NCBI GenBank assembly: GCA_051418055.1
Contig: JBPRGH010000137.1
Coordinates: forward strand, 62,001-126,000
Reading direction: 5' to 3'
From: JBPRGH01 sp051418055
GTDB taxonomy: Bacteria > Bacteroidota > Bacteroidia > Cytophagales > Cyclobacteriaceae
DNA length: 64,000 nucleotides
Shown: positions 33,720 through 42,798 of the stretch, one piece after another
Layout: every line of letters begins with the position of its first letter
Numbering within the stretch: position 1 is the first letter of the stretch
Notes under the pieces: generated by a model
What the model was told of the DNA's origin: nothing
The model's database searches: none
The model's input: only the letters and a program-made list of their open reading frames with translations
Made by a program: the position numbers and the translations under genes

Positions 33720-34318
33720 AAAGACAGTTCTCCCCAAAAGCCTTACAGGATTTTCAGCTTATTGATCAGGCTGTTAAAGATAAGGATGAACAGGCTTATG
33801 CTTTGTTAATGGATCGTTATAAACGCCCGGTTTATCATATGATCCTTAAAATGGTGAGGAATGTGGATGATGCTGAAGACCTTACCATTGAAGCTTTCGC
33901 AAAAGCTTTTAAAAACCTTCATAAATTTAAGAAAGATTTTACCTTTAGCACCTGGTTATTCCGGATAGCGACAAATAATGCTATTGACTTTATTCGAAAG
34001 AAAAAACTTGAAACTACAAGTCTTAATACCTCATTTACTGATGATAATGGCGATTCGGTTCAGATAGACGTCGAAGATAATAATCTTAATCCTCAGGAGG
34101 AAGCAATAAAAAGCCAGAAAGTTGCACTTATCCAGATGTTTGTAACACGGCTACCTGCTAAATATCAGAAATTAGTCCGTCTGCGGTATTTTAAAGAACT
34201 TTCCTATGAGGAAATAGCCGAAGAGCTTAATGCTCCTCTTGGAACTGTAAAAGCACAACTTCACAGGGCACGGGAATTGATGTACGATCTTGTGAAAAAT
34301 AAGAAGGAACATATGTAG
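33710..34318 (+). CDS. sigma-70 family RNA polymerase sigma factor (ECF type)
   Basis: The 202-aa protein has region 2 (YKRPVYHMILKMVRNVDDAEDLTIEAFAKAF near 43-73; FSTWLFRIATNNAIDFIR near 85-102) and region 4 (LPAKYQKLVRLRYFKELSYEEIAEEL with HTH LGTVKAQLHRARELM), with a linker of about 45 residues. It lacks regions 1 and 3, as expected for the ECF group. It overlaps the glycosyltransferase gene by ten bases, so it is co-transcribed with it. No anti-sigma gene is adjacent. Confidence 0.92.
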   Translation: MDLKRQFSPKALQDFQLIDQAVKDKDEQAYALLMDRYKRPVYHMILKMVRNVDDAEDLTIEAFAKAFKNLHKFKKDFTFSTWLFRIATNNAIDFIRKKKLETTSLNTSFTDDNGDSVQIDVEDNNLNPQEEAIKSQKVALIQMFVTRLPAKYQKLVRLRYFKELSYEEIAEELNAPLGTVKAQLHRARELMYDLVKNKKEHM

Positions 34319-34342
34319 TAATAGAAAACTACTCTTTTTTTA
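34315..34342 (+). terminator. possible terminator after the sigma-factor gene
   Basis: GTAGT (34315-34319) pairs with ACTAC (34328-34332) and is followed by TC and a T-run. The stem begins inside the stop codon and is only five pairs, so it is weak. Confidence 0.4.
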
Positions 34343-34354
34343 TTGTTTTTAGTC

Positions 34355-34900
34355 CTATTTACTTAGCACCAGCTGACCACAGGCAACCGGTAGAGCAGGT
34401 TCATAATTTCCATTTATAGTCATTCCATGTAACACAATAGCACGGCTTGTAAGACTTTCCAGATCTTCCAGTTCAGGATTATTTCCTTCCCCAAGGGTAA
34501 ATGTATCTTCATACCTTAAGCTTCCATTTGAGGAAGCCGTAGTTGTATCCAGGGGTAATTTGATGCCACCATAAAATAATTTACCTTCTTCAATACCTAC
34601 AATACCATTCCCATCAGTATCTGCTCCCGGAGGTGGACAGGTAGAGTTTTCAGCTGAACTGGGAAAGCCACGAATGTACTGGGGATGATCTTTCAGAGGC
34701 TCTAAACCATTTGCCTGGATAGTTACCTGAAGCGTATTACCCTCAAGTATAAGAGTAGCTGATCCATTAACGCCAGAGTTATTTATCGGATTTAGATTAG
34801 CGCTGTAGGTTACCGGAAGGTCACTCTCCACTTCTTCACAACCTGAATATAAAAAACCTATTGAAATAATAATTATAGCAGAAAATAAATACTTAACCAT
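34355..34900 (-). CDS. lipoprotein with EF-hand-like loop, CHRD-like
   Basis: The 181-aa protein has a lipoprotein signal with Cys21 (FLYSGCEE). The core resembles the CHRD-type beta domain of secreted proteins (SGVNGSATLILEGNTLQVTI, IVLHGMTING). Near residue 94 it has a canonical calcium-binding EF-hand loop, DTDGNGIVGIEE, flanked by the segments STCPPPGA and FYGGIKLPL. It is a tandem paralogue of the next gene upstream on the same strand. The CHRD assignment is by resemblance; the role is unknown. Confidence 0.72.
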   Translation of the reverse strand: MVKYLFSAIIIISIGFLYSGCEEVESDLPVTYSANLNPINNSGVNGSATLILEGNTLQVTIQANGLEPLKDHPQYIRGFPSSAENSTCPPPGADTDGNGIVGIEEGKLFYGGIKLPLDTTTASSNGSLRYEDTFTLGEGNNPELEDLESLTSRAIVLHGMTINGNYEPALPVACGQLVLSK

Positions 34901-34957
34901 TGTAATAATTATAAGTCTTTAAATGATAAGGCAATTGAGCCAATAATTGTTACGAAA

Positions 34958-34987
34958 AAAGGCTGATCTATTTCTAGATCAGCCTTT
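34958..34987 (-). terminator. rho-independent terminator between the two lipoprotein genes
   Basis: A perfect 13-bp stem (AAAGGCTGATCTA with TAGATCAGCCTTT, loop of four) is followed on the minus strand by further T residues. It lies about 20 bases after the stop at 35008 and separates the two paralogous lipoprotein genes into distinct transcripts. Confidence 0.85.
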
Positions 34988-35007
34988 AATTTATCAAAGT
35001 AATATTT

Positions 35008-35550
35008 TTATTGGATCAGCTGGCCACATGCCACGGGTAAAGTGGCCTGATAAGTGCCATTTACAGTCATTCCATGAAGTACAATTACCCTATTCTCAAA
35101 AGGTCGTAATTCATCAAGTGTCGGCATATCTCCTTCTCCCAACGTAAAAGACTCCTGGTAAAGCAAAGTTCCATCTGCTGCAGCTGTGGGGAACGGCTCT
35201 AACGGAAGGATAATCCCGCCATAAAATGGCATTCCCTCTTCTACGGATATCATGCCATCCTGATTTGTATCAGCTTCCATAGGTGGACATGTTGCATTTT
35301 CAGAAGCATTATCCAACCCGTGAATATGTTGTGGGTGCATTTGCGAAGCCTCTAAGCCAGTTGCGTCTATTGATACCGTCATTACATTTCCTTCTATGGT
35401 AATAATGGCTGTACCACTGACCCCTGAATCATTAAGGGCACCAAAATTTACATTATACGTTTCTGGTAAAACTTCATCGTCATCATCACATGATACAAAT
35501 CCAAATCCTGCGACAAAAATGATCATGTATTTAATAAGTAACTGTTTCAT
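35008..35550 (-). CDS. lipoprotein with EF-hand-like loop, paralogue of the adjacent gene
   Basis: With the ATG at 35550 the product is 180 aa with a lipobox at Cys21 (FGFVSCDDDD), exactly matching the neighbouring 181-aa lipoprotein with its own Cys21. The frame from 35637 would add a leader without a signal. The same elements occur in the same order: SGVSGTAIITIEGNVMTVSI, ATCPPMEADTNQDG, an EF-hand loop DTNQDGMISVEE, FYGGIILPLEP, and IVLHGMTVNGTYQATLPVACGQL. The acidic run after the cysteine resembles a surface-export signal of Bacteroidota lipoproteins. The function is unknown. Confidence 0.75.
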   Translation of the reverse strand: MKQLLIKYMIIFVAGFGFVSCDDDDEVLPETYNVNFGALNDSGVSGTAIITIEGNVMTVSIDATGLEASQMHPQHIHGLDNASENATCPPMEADTNQDGMISVEEGMPFYGGIILPLEPFPTAAADGTLLYQESFTLGEGDMPTLDELRPFENRVIVLHGMTVNGTYQATLPVACGQLIQ

Positions 35551-35669
35551 TTCTTTATTTTTTGATTCAACATAATTTATATCTATAAAGAAAGGCAGGC
35601 ACCAATTTGTTATAAGTTTTAGCGCATATTTTTCCACTATCTTTACAGGTAAATCTCATGTTTATTTAA

Positions 35670-36299
35670 ATGGAAGACCATCAGTTAATTATAAAATATT
35701 TTGGTTCACTTACTGAAAAGCAGCAGAAGCAATTTGCTGAATTGAAACCTCTATATGAGGACTGGAATAGTAAAATAAATGTGATTTCCAGAAAAGATAT
35801 GGATCATTTTTATGAACGCCATGTCCTCCATTCTTTAGGAATTGCCAAAGTTATAAGTTTTAGGCCAGCAACGACAGTACTGGATGTCGGAACAGGTGGT
35901 GGTTTTCCCGGTATTCCCCTTGCCATATTATTTCCGGAAGTTCATTTCCATCTTATTGATAGTATTGGAAAAAAAATTAAGATTGTTGAAGAAATAGCTT
36001 ATGCATTAAAACTTACTAATGTAGCTGCAACGCAGGTTAGAGCGGAACATGTAACTGCGAAATATGACTTTGTAGTAAGCCGTGCAGTAACACGAATGAA
36101 ACCATTTTATGAGTGGGTTAAGAACAGCATTAAAGAAGAAGGTTTTAATGATCTCCCAAACGGCATTTTATATTTGAAAGGAGGGGACCTTAAAGCAGAG
36201 CTTAAAGAGGCAAAGAAAAAATATACGCTTTACGAGCTTTCAGAATTTTTTAATGAGGAATTTTTTCAAACTAAGAAAACAGTTCATATAGCTGTATAA
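35670..36299 (+). CDS. rsmG: 16S rRNA (guanine(527)-N(7))-methyltransferase
   Basis: This 209-aa class I methyltransferase adds a 7-methyl group to G527 of 16S rRNA. The SAM-binding motif is VLDVGTGGGFPGIPLAILFP near 71-90; WNSKINVISRKDMDHFYERHVLHSL near 30-55 and VVSRAVTRMKPFYEW are family segments. A near-consensus -7 element (TATCTTTA, about 35639-35646) precedes it. It is a single-gene unit. Confidence 0.95.
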   Translation: MEDHQLIIKYFGSLTEKQQKQFAELKPLYEDWNSKINVISRKDMDHFYERHVLHSLGIAKVISFRPATTVLDVGTGGGFPGIPLAILFPEVHFHLIDSIGKKIKIVEEIAYALKLTNVAATQVRAEHVTAKYDFVVSRAVTRMKPFYEWVKNSIKEEGFNDLPNGILYLKGGDLKAELKEAKKKYTLYELSEFFNEEFFQTKKTVHIAV

Positions 36300-36305
36300 T
36301 AAAAG

Positions 36306-37154
36306 CTAATTTTCAAATTCCACCTTTACCATTATAGGCAAATGATCTGAAGGATATTTGCTTCCCCTATAGTCAGTTATTGTCTCAAAAGAAATAACAT
36401 CAAAATCTTCAACAAAAACATAATCTATTCTACGAAAATCTTTATCAGAGGTGACATCAAAACCACTGAAAGTTCCTTCCGGCCCGTAAGCGGTTTTTTT
36501 ACTGATCTTTCGTGCATCCTGAAGTTCATTCTGTAAAATGCCATAGGTTTCTTCATCAGGGATGGCATTAAAATCACCCGTTAAAATAGTAGCTTTCCCA
36601 TCTGTAATCTGACTGATCTTTTCATTGATCAGCTTTGCGCTGTTTACCCTCGCCTGATAACCTTTATGATCAAAATGCGTGTTAAAGAAATAAAATTTTT
36701 CTCCTGACGACTTGTCTTTAAATTCCCCCCATGTCACCACTCTGGGAAGAGCTGCATCCCATGACTTTGAAGGTTTATCAGGAGTCTCTGACAGCCAAAA
36801 AGTATTATTATCATAAAGATCAAATTGATCTTTTTTATAAAGAATGGCAGAAAATTCTCCCTTATCTTTTCCATCATCCCGGCCTACACCTATATAATCA
36901 TACTCCGGCATCTTCTCAAGTAAATAATCAAGCTGATGCTTCATAGCCTCCTGAATACCCAGCAGGTCAGGGTCATAGTGCCGGATCAGGTCAACAACAT
37001 GTTCTCTTCTATGCTCCTCCCATCCGTTTCCCTGTTTTGCATCATTTCTATCATTTGGATTATCATAGCGAATGTTGAAGGTCATTACTTTCATATCCTG
37101 GCCAAAGGTTATAATAGCACTAATACATAAGAAAAAGAGTAATAAGCTTCTCAT
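36306..37154 (-). CDS. secreted endonuclease/exonuclease/phosphatase-family protein
   Basis: The 282-aa protein starts with a signal peptide (MRSLLLFFLCISAIITFGQ) and continues with an EEP fold: MKVMTFNIRYDNPNDRND, the catalytic Glu in LLGIQEAM, NTHFDHKG, TGDFNAIPD and the final SDHLPIMVKVEF with the catalytic Asp-His. EEP enzymes cleave phosphodiester or phosphomonoester bonds in nucleic acids, sphingomyelin or inositol phosphates. The signal peptide implies an extracytoplasmic substrate that cannot be named. It stands alone. Confidence 0.88.
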   Translation of the reverse strand: MRSLLLFFLCISAIITFGQDMKVMTFNIRYDNPNDRNDAKQGNGWEEHRREHVVDLIRHYDPDLLGIQEAMKHQLDYLLEKMPEYDYIGVGRDDGKDKGEFSAILYKKDQFDLYDNNTFWLSETPDKPSKSWDAALPRVVTWGEFKDKSSGEKFYFFNTHFDHKGYQARVNSAKLINEKISQITDGKATILTGDFNAIPDEETYGILQNELQDARKISKKTAYGPEGTFSGFDVTSDKDFRRIDYVFVEDFDVISFETITDYRGSKYPSDHLPIMVKVEFEN

Positions 37155-37380
37155 TGTTTTCGGATCAAGAAAGTATCATTCATCTATTAAAAGATATCTG
37201 CGCCTCATTTCATAAACCTGTTAAAAGGGCAAAAGCCTATTAAATTTACATAAGAAAATTAACTTATTTGCAATTAATTATTTAATAAAAAATTCATTAA
37301 TTACTTTGTAATTGAGGCTGCCTCAGAGCAGAATTTTTACGATATTTAAACTTTGAATTTCTAAGTTCCCCTGCTGCTAT

Positions 37381-40300
37381 ATGTATTTAATATTCGATAC
37401 CGAGACTACCGGTTTACCCCACAATTATAACGCACCTGTTGATGACCTGGATAACTGGCCAAGGATCGTTCAACTGGCATGGCAGCTGCATGATGAAAAG
37501 GGTAAGCTCCTGTCCCATAAAAGCTATATTGTTAAGCCAGAAGGGTTTACTATTCCTTATAATTCTGAAAAAGTCCATGGAATTTCTACCGAGCGGGCAC
37601 TGAAAGATGGTCATGATCTCTCTAATGTGCTGGATGATTTTTTAAATGACCTCGAAAAGGCAGAGGTGATCGTTGGCCATAATATCGGCTTTGACAATAA
37701 AATAGTAGGTTCTGAGCTTGTCAGGACAGAGCAGCGGGATAAGCTTTCATTACTTGAAAAAGAAATTGTAGATACTTCAGAAGTTTCTGTAGAATATTGC
37801 CAGCTAAAAGGTGGGATTGGCGGAAAGTTAAAGAACCCAAAGCTTATCGAGCTTTATGAAAAACTGTTCGGCACCCCGTTTGATGATGCCCATGATGCCG
37901 CATATGATGTAGCAGCTACTGCAAAATGTTTTTTTGGACTTTTAAAGGAGAGAGTTGTAGATCCATATAACGGGACGGATTTAGCTGAGATAACCTATGA
38001 AGCACCTAAACTTGATGAGGCTAACTTTGCCAAAAAAGGCAAGAAGAAAGAGATCAGGATGGGTGGCGATAAAGCTGCCGCCCGGGAAATTGCGGCACCA
38101 TTTTGTCATTTACATGTTCATTCCCAATATTCGGTTCTACAGGCAGTTCCAAATGTAAAGAAGCTGGTAGCAAAAGCAAAGGCAGATAATATGCCTGCAC
38201 TTGGCCTTACCGATCTGGGTAATATGTTTGGAGCTTTCAAATTTGTGAAGGAGGCTTTAGCCAATAATATTAAACCAATAGTAGGTTGTGAATTTTTTGT
38301 AGCTGAGGAAAGAAAAAAGCTGAAGTTTACAAAGGATAATCCTGATAAACGCTTTAATCAGGTTTTAATAGCCAAAAACAAGGAAGGCTATCACAACCTG
38401 GCCAAGCTAAGCTCACTGGCATATATAGAAGGTTTATATGGTATTTATCCTCGTATTGATAAGGAGCTGATCAGAGAGTATTCGTCTAATCTTATTGCCA
38501 CAACAAGTGGGCTATCAGGAGAAGTGCCTAATCTTATCCTTAATGTTGGAGAGCATCAGGCGGAAGAAGCATTCCAGTGGTACCTCGACGTATTTAAGGA
38601 TGATTTTTATATTGAGCTTCTTCGGCATGGGCTGGAAGAAGAGCAGCGTGTGAATGAAGTATTGCTGCAATTTGCTGAAAAGTATCATGTAAAAGTAATT
38701 GCCGCCAATGATGTCTATTATCTCGATAAAATAGATGCAGAAGCACATGATGTACTGATGTGTGTAAAGGAGGGGGAATTAAAATCTACTCCTATTGGGC
38801 GCGGCAGGGGTTTCAGGTGGGGATTTCCTAATGATGAATTTTATTTTAAAACCCAGGACGAGATGAAAACCATCTTCAGTGATATCCCCGAAGCCATAGA
38901 AAACATTCAGGAGATCATTGATAAGGTAGAGAGTTATAAGCTTGATCGTGATGTGCTGCTCCCGGCATTTGATATACCGGCAGAATTTGAAACGGAATTT
39001 GATTTCCTGCGGCACCTGACATATGAAGGAGCCAAAGAGAGGTATGAAGAAATAACAGAGGAAATTCGCGAGCGGCTTGATTTTGAACTTGAAACAATCA
39101 AGAATACCGGATATCCAGGATATTTTCTCATTGTGCAGGATTTTACCAGAAAGGCACGTGAGATGGGAGTGGCCGTTGGGCCGGGAAGGGGCTCTGCGGC
39201 AGGCTCTGCAGTTGCTTACTGTATTGAGATCACAAATGTCGATCCGATAAAGTATGACCTTCTATTTGAGCGTTTCCTGAATCCTGATCGTGTATCACTT
39301 CCCGATATTGATATTGATTTTGATGATGAAGGCCGCGATAAAGTGATCAATTATGTGATCAATAAATACGGTAAAAACCAGGTGGCCCAGATCATCACCT
39401 ATGGTACGATGGCTGCAAAATCTTCTATTCGTGATGCAGCAAGGGTGATGGAGCTTTCTCTGCCGGAGGCAAATGAGCTGGCTAAACTGATACCGGAGCG
39501 CCCCGGAACAACACTGGACAAAGCCTTTAAGGAAGTGCCGGATCTTTCTACTATAGCCAGTGGTGTCGATTTAAAAGCCAGAGTACTCAAGCAGGCAAAG
39601 GTGCTTGAGGGGTCGGTGAGGAATACCGGGACCCATGCCTGCGGGATTATCATTACTCCCGATGACCTGACAAAATTTATCCCCGTTTCTACTTCCAAAG
39701 ATTCCGACATGCTTATCACGCAGTTTGATAACAGCGTAGTTGAAGATGCCGGTATGCTGAAGATGGATTTCCTGGGACTAAAAACCCTTAGTATTATCAA
39801 AACTGCTTTGGTTAATATTAAAAAGAGGCATGGAACAGAGATTGATATTGATGACATCCCACTTGATGATGAGAAAACGTATGAGCTTTATCAACAAGGA
39901 TTGACAAACGGTACTTTCCAGTTTGAATCTCCCGGAATGCAGAAATATCTGCGCCAGCTAAAGCCTGATAAATTTGAGGACCTTATTGCTATGAACGCCC
40001 TTTACAGGCCTGGGCCAATGGAATATATTCCTGAATTTATTGCCCGTAAGCATGGCGAAAAGGAGGTGACCTATGATATACCGGCTATGGAGGAGTATCT
40101 GGCTGAGACCTATGGTATTACGGTTTACCAGGAGCAGGTGATGTTGCTGTCACAGAAATTGGCAGGATTTTCCAAAGGTGATGCTGATGTTTTACGAAAA
40201 GCTATGGGTAAAAAAATATTTGCCCTGCTGGAGAAGCTAAAACCAAAATTTATTGAAGGAGGAAAGGAAAGGGGACATGATCCGGAGATTTTAGGTAAAG

Positions 40301-41574
40301 TCTGGAAAGACTGGGAAGCTTTTGCCGCTTATGCCTTTAATAAATCTCACTCTACCTGCTACTCGCTTGTTGCTTATCAGACGGCTTACCTTAAAGCGCA
40401 TTATCCTGCAGAATATATGTCTGCGGTGCTTACTCACAACCAGAGCCAGATTGATAAGGTGACCTTCTTTATGGAAGAATGCCGGAATTTAACAATAAAG
40501 GTATTAGGGCCACATGTTAATGAATCAGGTGTTCATTTTGAGGTAAATAAGGAAGGGGAGATCCGCTTTGGGCTTGGTGCCATAAAAGGTACAGGTGATG
40601 CTGCGGTCGAGGCAATTATTGAAGAGCGCCAGGAGAATGGTCCCTTTAAAGATATCTATGATTTTGCCGAGCGTGTGAATTTGAGGGTTGTAAATAAGAA
40701 GACTTTTGAATGCCTTGCCATGTCAGGGGCGTTTGATTGTTTTGAAGAATTCCACCGCCGTCAGTATCTTGAAGCAGTTGATGGCGATCATACCCTAACG
40801 GAAAAACTGATCCGATACTCAAATAAATTACTAGCTGAGGAGCAAAGCTCACAGGTGTCACTTTTCGGAGGGGAGACAGGGGTTTCTACACCTAAGCCAA
40901 AAATTGATCCTATAGAACCTTACACTGAAATTGAAAGGCTGAATATTGAAAAGGAGGTCGTAGGTCTTTATATATCCGGTCATCCTTTGGATGACTATAA
41001 GCTGGAGATAAAGAACTTATGCAATACAGAGCTTAACGAGCTTAATGATCTTGAAAAATTAAACGGCAGAGAGATAAGAGTAGCTGGAGTAGTTTCTTCT
41101 TTCGCTCATCGTACCACCAGGAATGGCAAGCCTTTTGGCACACTTTCCATGGAAGATTATACTGGTAATTTCACCTTCTTTTTATTTGGAGATGACTACC
41201 TGAAATTTAAAGAATATATGATGCAGGGATGGTTCTTATATATCTCAGCACGTGTAGAGCCAAAAAAATGGGGCGATGGAGGTTTAGACCTGAAAGTACA
41301 GAATATGGAGCTCTTGCATGATCTCCGGGATAAAAAGAGCAAAGGGATTCAACTTAATGTTTCTGTGGATGATCTGAATGAAATTCTTATTGGTAAACTT
41401 GAATCTTTATGCCAGGCCTATCCGGGAGAATGTTCATTGCAAATGATTATTTTTGATGAAAAGAATAAGATAAGTGTGGAAACAATGTCGAGAAAGTATA
41501 AAGTGAAGCCAAGTAATGAGCTTTTTAAAGAAATGGACCTACTGACAGAGATAGATTATAAGGTTTTAATGTAA
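37381..41574 (+). CDS. dnaE: DNA polymerase III alpha subunit with fused N-terminal proofreading exonuclease
   Basis: The 1397-aa protein is the replicative polymerase. Residues 1 to about 190 are a DEDDh exonuclease of the DnaQ type, with Asp6 and Glu8 in IFDTETTG, Asp105 in GHNIGFD, and His171/Asp176 in HDAAYDV. A linker leads to the PHP domain (HLHVHSQYSVLQ near 243), the polymerase core with catalytic PDIDIDF near 641-647, the helix-hairpin-helix and beta-clamp regions, and an OB-fold (REIRVAGVVSSF near 1230). A standard DnaE is about 1160 residues; the difference is the exonuclease. It is a single gene with no close neighbours. Confidence 0.96.
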   Translation: MYLIFDTETTGLPHNYNAPVDDLDNWPRIVQLAWQLHDEKGKLLSHKSYIVKPEGFTIPYNSEKVHGISTERALKDGHDLSNVLDDFLNDLEKAEVIVGHNIGFDNKIVGSELVRTEQRDKLSLLEKEIVDTSEVSVEYCQLKGGIGGKLKNPKLIELYEKLFGTPFDDAHDAAYDVAATAKCFFGLLKERVVDPYNGTDLAEITYEAPKLDEANFAKKGKKKEIRMGGDKAAAREIAAPFCHLHVHSQYSVLQAVPNVKKLVAKAKADNMPALGLTDLGNMFGAFKFVKEALANNIKPIVGCEFFVAEERKKLKFTKDNPDKRFNQVLIAKNKEGYHNLAKLSSLAYIEGLYGIYPRIDKELIREYSSNLIATTSGLSGEVPNLILNVGEHQAEEAFQWYLDVFKDDFYIELLRHGLEEEQRVNEVLLQFAEKYHVKVIAANDVYYLDKIDAEAHDVLMCVKEGELKSTPIGRGRGFRWGFPNDEFYFKTQDEMKTIFSDIPEAIENIQEIIDKVESYKLDRDVLLPAFDIPAEFETEFDFLRHLTYEGAKERYEEITEEIRERLDFELETIKNTGYPGYFLIVQDFTRKAREMGVAVGPGRGSAAGSAVAYCIEITNVDPIKYDLLFERFLNPDRVSLPDIDIDFDDEGRDKVINYVINKYGKNQVAQIITYGTMAAKSSIRDAARVMELSLPEANELAKLIPERPGTTLDKAFKEVPDLSTIASGVDLKARVLKQAKVLEGSVRNTGTHACGIIITPDDLTKFIPVSTSKDSDMLITQFDNSVVEDAGMLKMDFLGLKTLSIIKTALVNIKKRHGTEIDIDDIPLDDEKTYELYQQGLTNGTFQFESPGMQKYLRQLKPDKFEDLIAMNALYRPGPMEYIPEFIARKHGEKEVTYDIPAMEEYLAETYGITVYQEQVMLLSQKLAGFSKGDADVLRKAMGKKIFALLEKLKPKFIEGGKERGHDPEILGKVWKDWEAFAAYAFNKSHSTCYSLVAYQTAYLKAHYPAEYMSAVLTHNQSQIDKVTFFMEECRNLTIKVLGPHVNESGVHFEVNKEGEIRFGLGAIKGTGDAAVEAIIEERQENGPFKDIYDFAERVNLRVVNKKTFECLAMSGAFDCFEEFHRRQYLEAVDGDHTLTEKLIRYSNKLLAEEQSSQVSLFGGETGVSTPKPKIDPIEPYTEIERLNIEKEVVGLYISGHPLDDYKLEIKNLCNTELNELNDLEKLNGREIRVAGVVSSFAHRTTRNGKPFGTLSMEDYTGNFTFFLFGDDYLKFKEYMMQGWFLYISARVEPKKWGDGGLDLKVQNMELLHDLRDKKSKGIQLNVSVDDLNEILIGKLESLCQAYPGECSLQMIIFDEKNKISVETMSRKYKVKPSNELFKEMDLLTEIDYKVLM

Positions 41575-41634
41575 GGGAACTGTCGGCCGCCCTACAATTA
41601 ACAGTTAATAGTAAGCGGAACGAACATTTATTTT

Positions 41635-41642
41635 TATATTTG
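41635..41642 (+). promoter_or_regulatory. TAnnTTTG -7 promoter element for trxA
   Basis: TATATTTG followed by CG matches the -7 consensus. It lies 71 bases before the ATG at 41714, predicting a leader of about 65 bases, long in comparison with the other promoters here. Confidence 0.65.
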
Positions 41643-41713
41643 CGTTGTTTCCTTGAAATCAAAGAGTATTCAAACGAAGAATATTTTAAGAAGAATATTT
41701 AAATAATAATATA

Positions 41714-42037
41714 ATGGCAAAAGCAATTGAAATTAATGATTCCAACTTCGAAGAGATTATAAATTCTGACAAACCTGTATTGGTTGATTTTTGGGCAGAA
41801 TGGTGTGGTCCTTGCCGCATGATAGGTCCCGTAGTGGAAGAACTTGCTGGTGAATATGAAGGTAAAGCCGTAATTGGTAAAGTCAATGTAGATGAGAATC
41901 CTAATATATCAGCAAAATTTGGCATTAGAAGCATACCAACTCTACTTGTTTTCAAAGGTGGGGAAATCGTTGACAAGCAGGTAGGTGCAGTACCAAAAGG
42001 TGTTCTTTCTCAGAAGCTTGATGCTCAGATGGCATAA
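41714..42037 (+). CDS. trxA: thioredoxin
   Basis: The 107-aa protein is a classical cytoplasmic thioredoxin with redox pair Cys31 and Cys34 in FWAEWCGPCRM, the cis-proline loop RSIPTLLVF and the full thioredoxin length. It reduces protein disulfides, including those of the ribonucleotide reductase encoded about 10 kb downstream. Own promoter and terminator make it a single-gene unit. Confidence 0.96.
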   Translation: MAKAIEINDSNFEEIINSDKPVLVDFWAEWCGPCRMIGPVVEELAGEYEGKAVIGKVNVDENPNISAKFGIRSIPTLLVFKGGEIVDKQVGAVPKGVLSQKLDAQMA

Positions 42038-42056
42038 TCATAAAAAATCTAAATTA

Positions 42057-42089
42057 AAAGCCTTCTCAATTTTTTGGGAAGGCTTTTTT
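42057..42089 (+). terminator. rho-independent terminator after trxA
   Basis: AAAAGCCTTC pairs with GAAGGCTTTT around a T-rich loop and ends in a T-run. It begins 20 bases after the trxA stop. Confidence 0.85.
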
Positions 42090-42202
42090 AATGCCCGTTA
42101 ATATTTGGGGCATGTTTCCTGTTATTATTTCTAATCAGTCTGGATATAATTTTATGTAGTGATCATAAAATTTATTAGTATTGTCTGCAAAGAAATAGAC
42201 AA

Positions 42203-42793
42203 ATGAAAAAGACCTGGATAATTGTAATAGTTTTAGTAGTATCAGTTTTTATCATTTACCGCATGTTCGCCGGTACTTATAATGACCTTGTGATACAGGA
42301 AGAAGAGGTAGAGCAGCGCTGGGCACAGGTAGAAAATCAATATCAGCGTCGGGCTGACCTGATCCCTAATCTTGTAAATACTGTAAAAGGCTATGCAGAT
42401 TTTGAGCAGGAGACATTAACGGAAGTAATTGAAGCCCGGGCAAAGGCTACCGCCGTAAATGTAAATCCGGAAAATCTGGATCCGGCTGCAATTCAACGTT
42501 TTCAGGAGGCTCAGGAGGGTCTTTCTTCAGCGTTATCACGATTGATGGTAGTGGTAGAGCGTTACCCGGATCTAAAAGCAAGCCAGCAATTTCAGCAGTT
42601 ACAGACACAGCTGGAGGGTACTGAAAACAGGATAGCCGTAGAAAGACGTAATTTTAATCAGGCTGTTCAGGGTTATAATTCTTACCTGAGGCAATTTCCT
42701 ACTAATATGATTGCCGGAATGTATGGATTTGAAAGAAAGGGATATTTTGAGGCAACACAGGGCGCTGAACAAGTACCACAAGTTGAATTTTAA
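42203..42793 (+). CDS. LemA family protein
   Basis: The 196-aa protein has an N-terminal transmembrane helix (about 4-23) and a long helical domain typical of LemA: YNDLVIQEEEVEQRWAQVEN, YQRRADLIPNLVNTVKGYA and NRIAVERRNFNQAVQGYN. LemA proteins are membrane proteins of unclear function that often neighbour TPM-domain proteins, as here. It is the first gene of a three-gene operon, with five bases to the next start. Confidence 0.93.
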   Translation: MKKTWIIVIVLVVSVFIIYRMFAGTYNDLVIQEEEVEQRWAQVENQYQRRADLIPNLVNTVKGYADFEQETLTEVIEARAKATAVNVNPENLDPAAIQRFQEAQEGLSSALSRLMVVVERYPDLKASQQFQQLQTQLEGTENRIAVERRNFNQAVQGYNSYLRQFPTNMIAGMYGFERKGYFEATQGAEQVPQVEF

Positions 42794-42798
42794 AAATT

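Noticed and set aside
39399..39857. 152-codon minus-strand frame over dnaE
   Set aside because: It lies fully inside dnaE in another frame, is Ser-rich and has no start signal or family motif.
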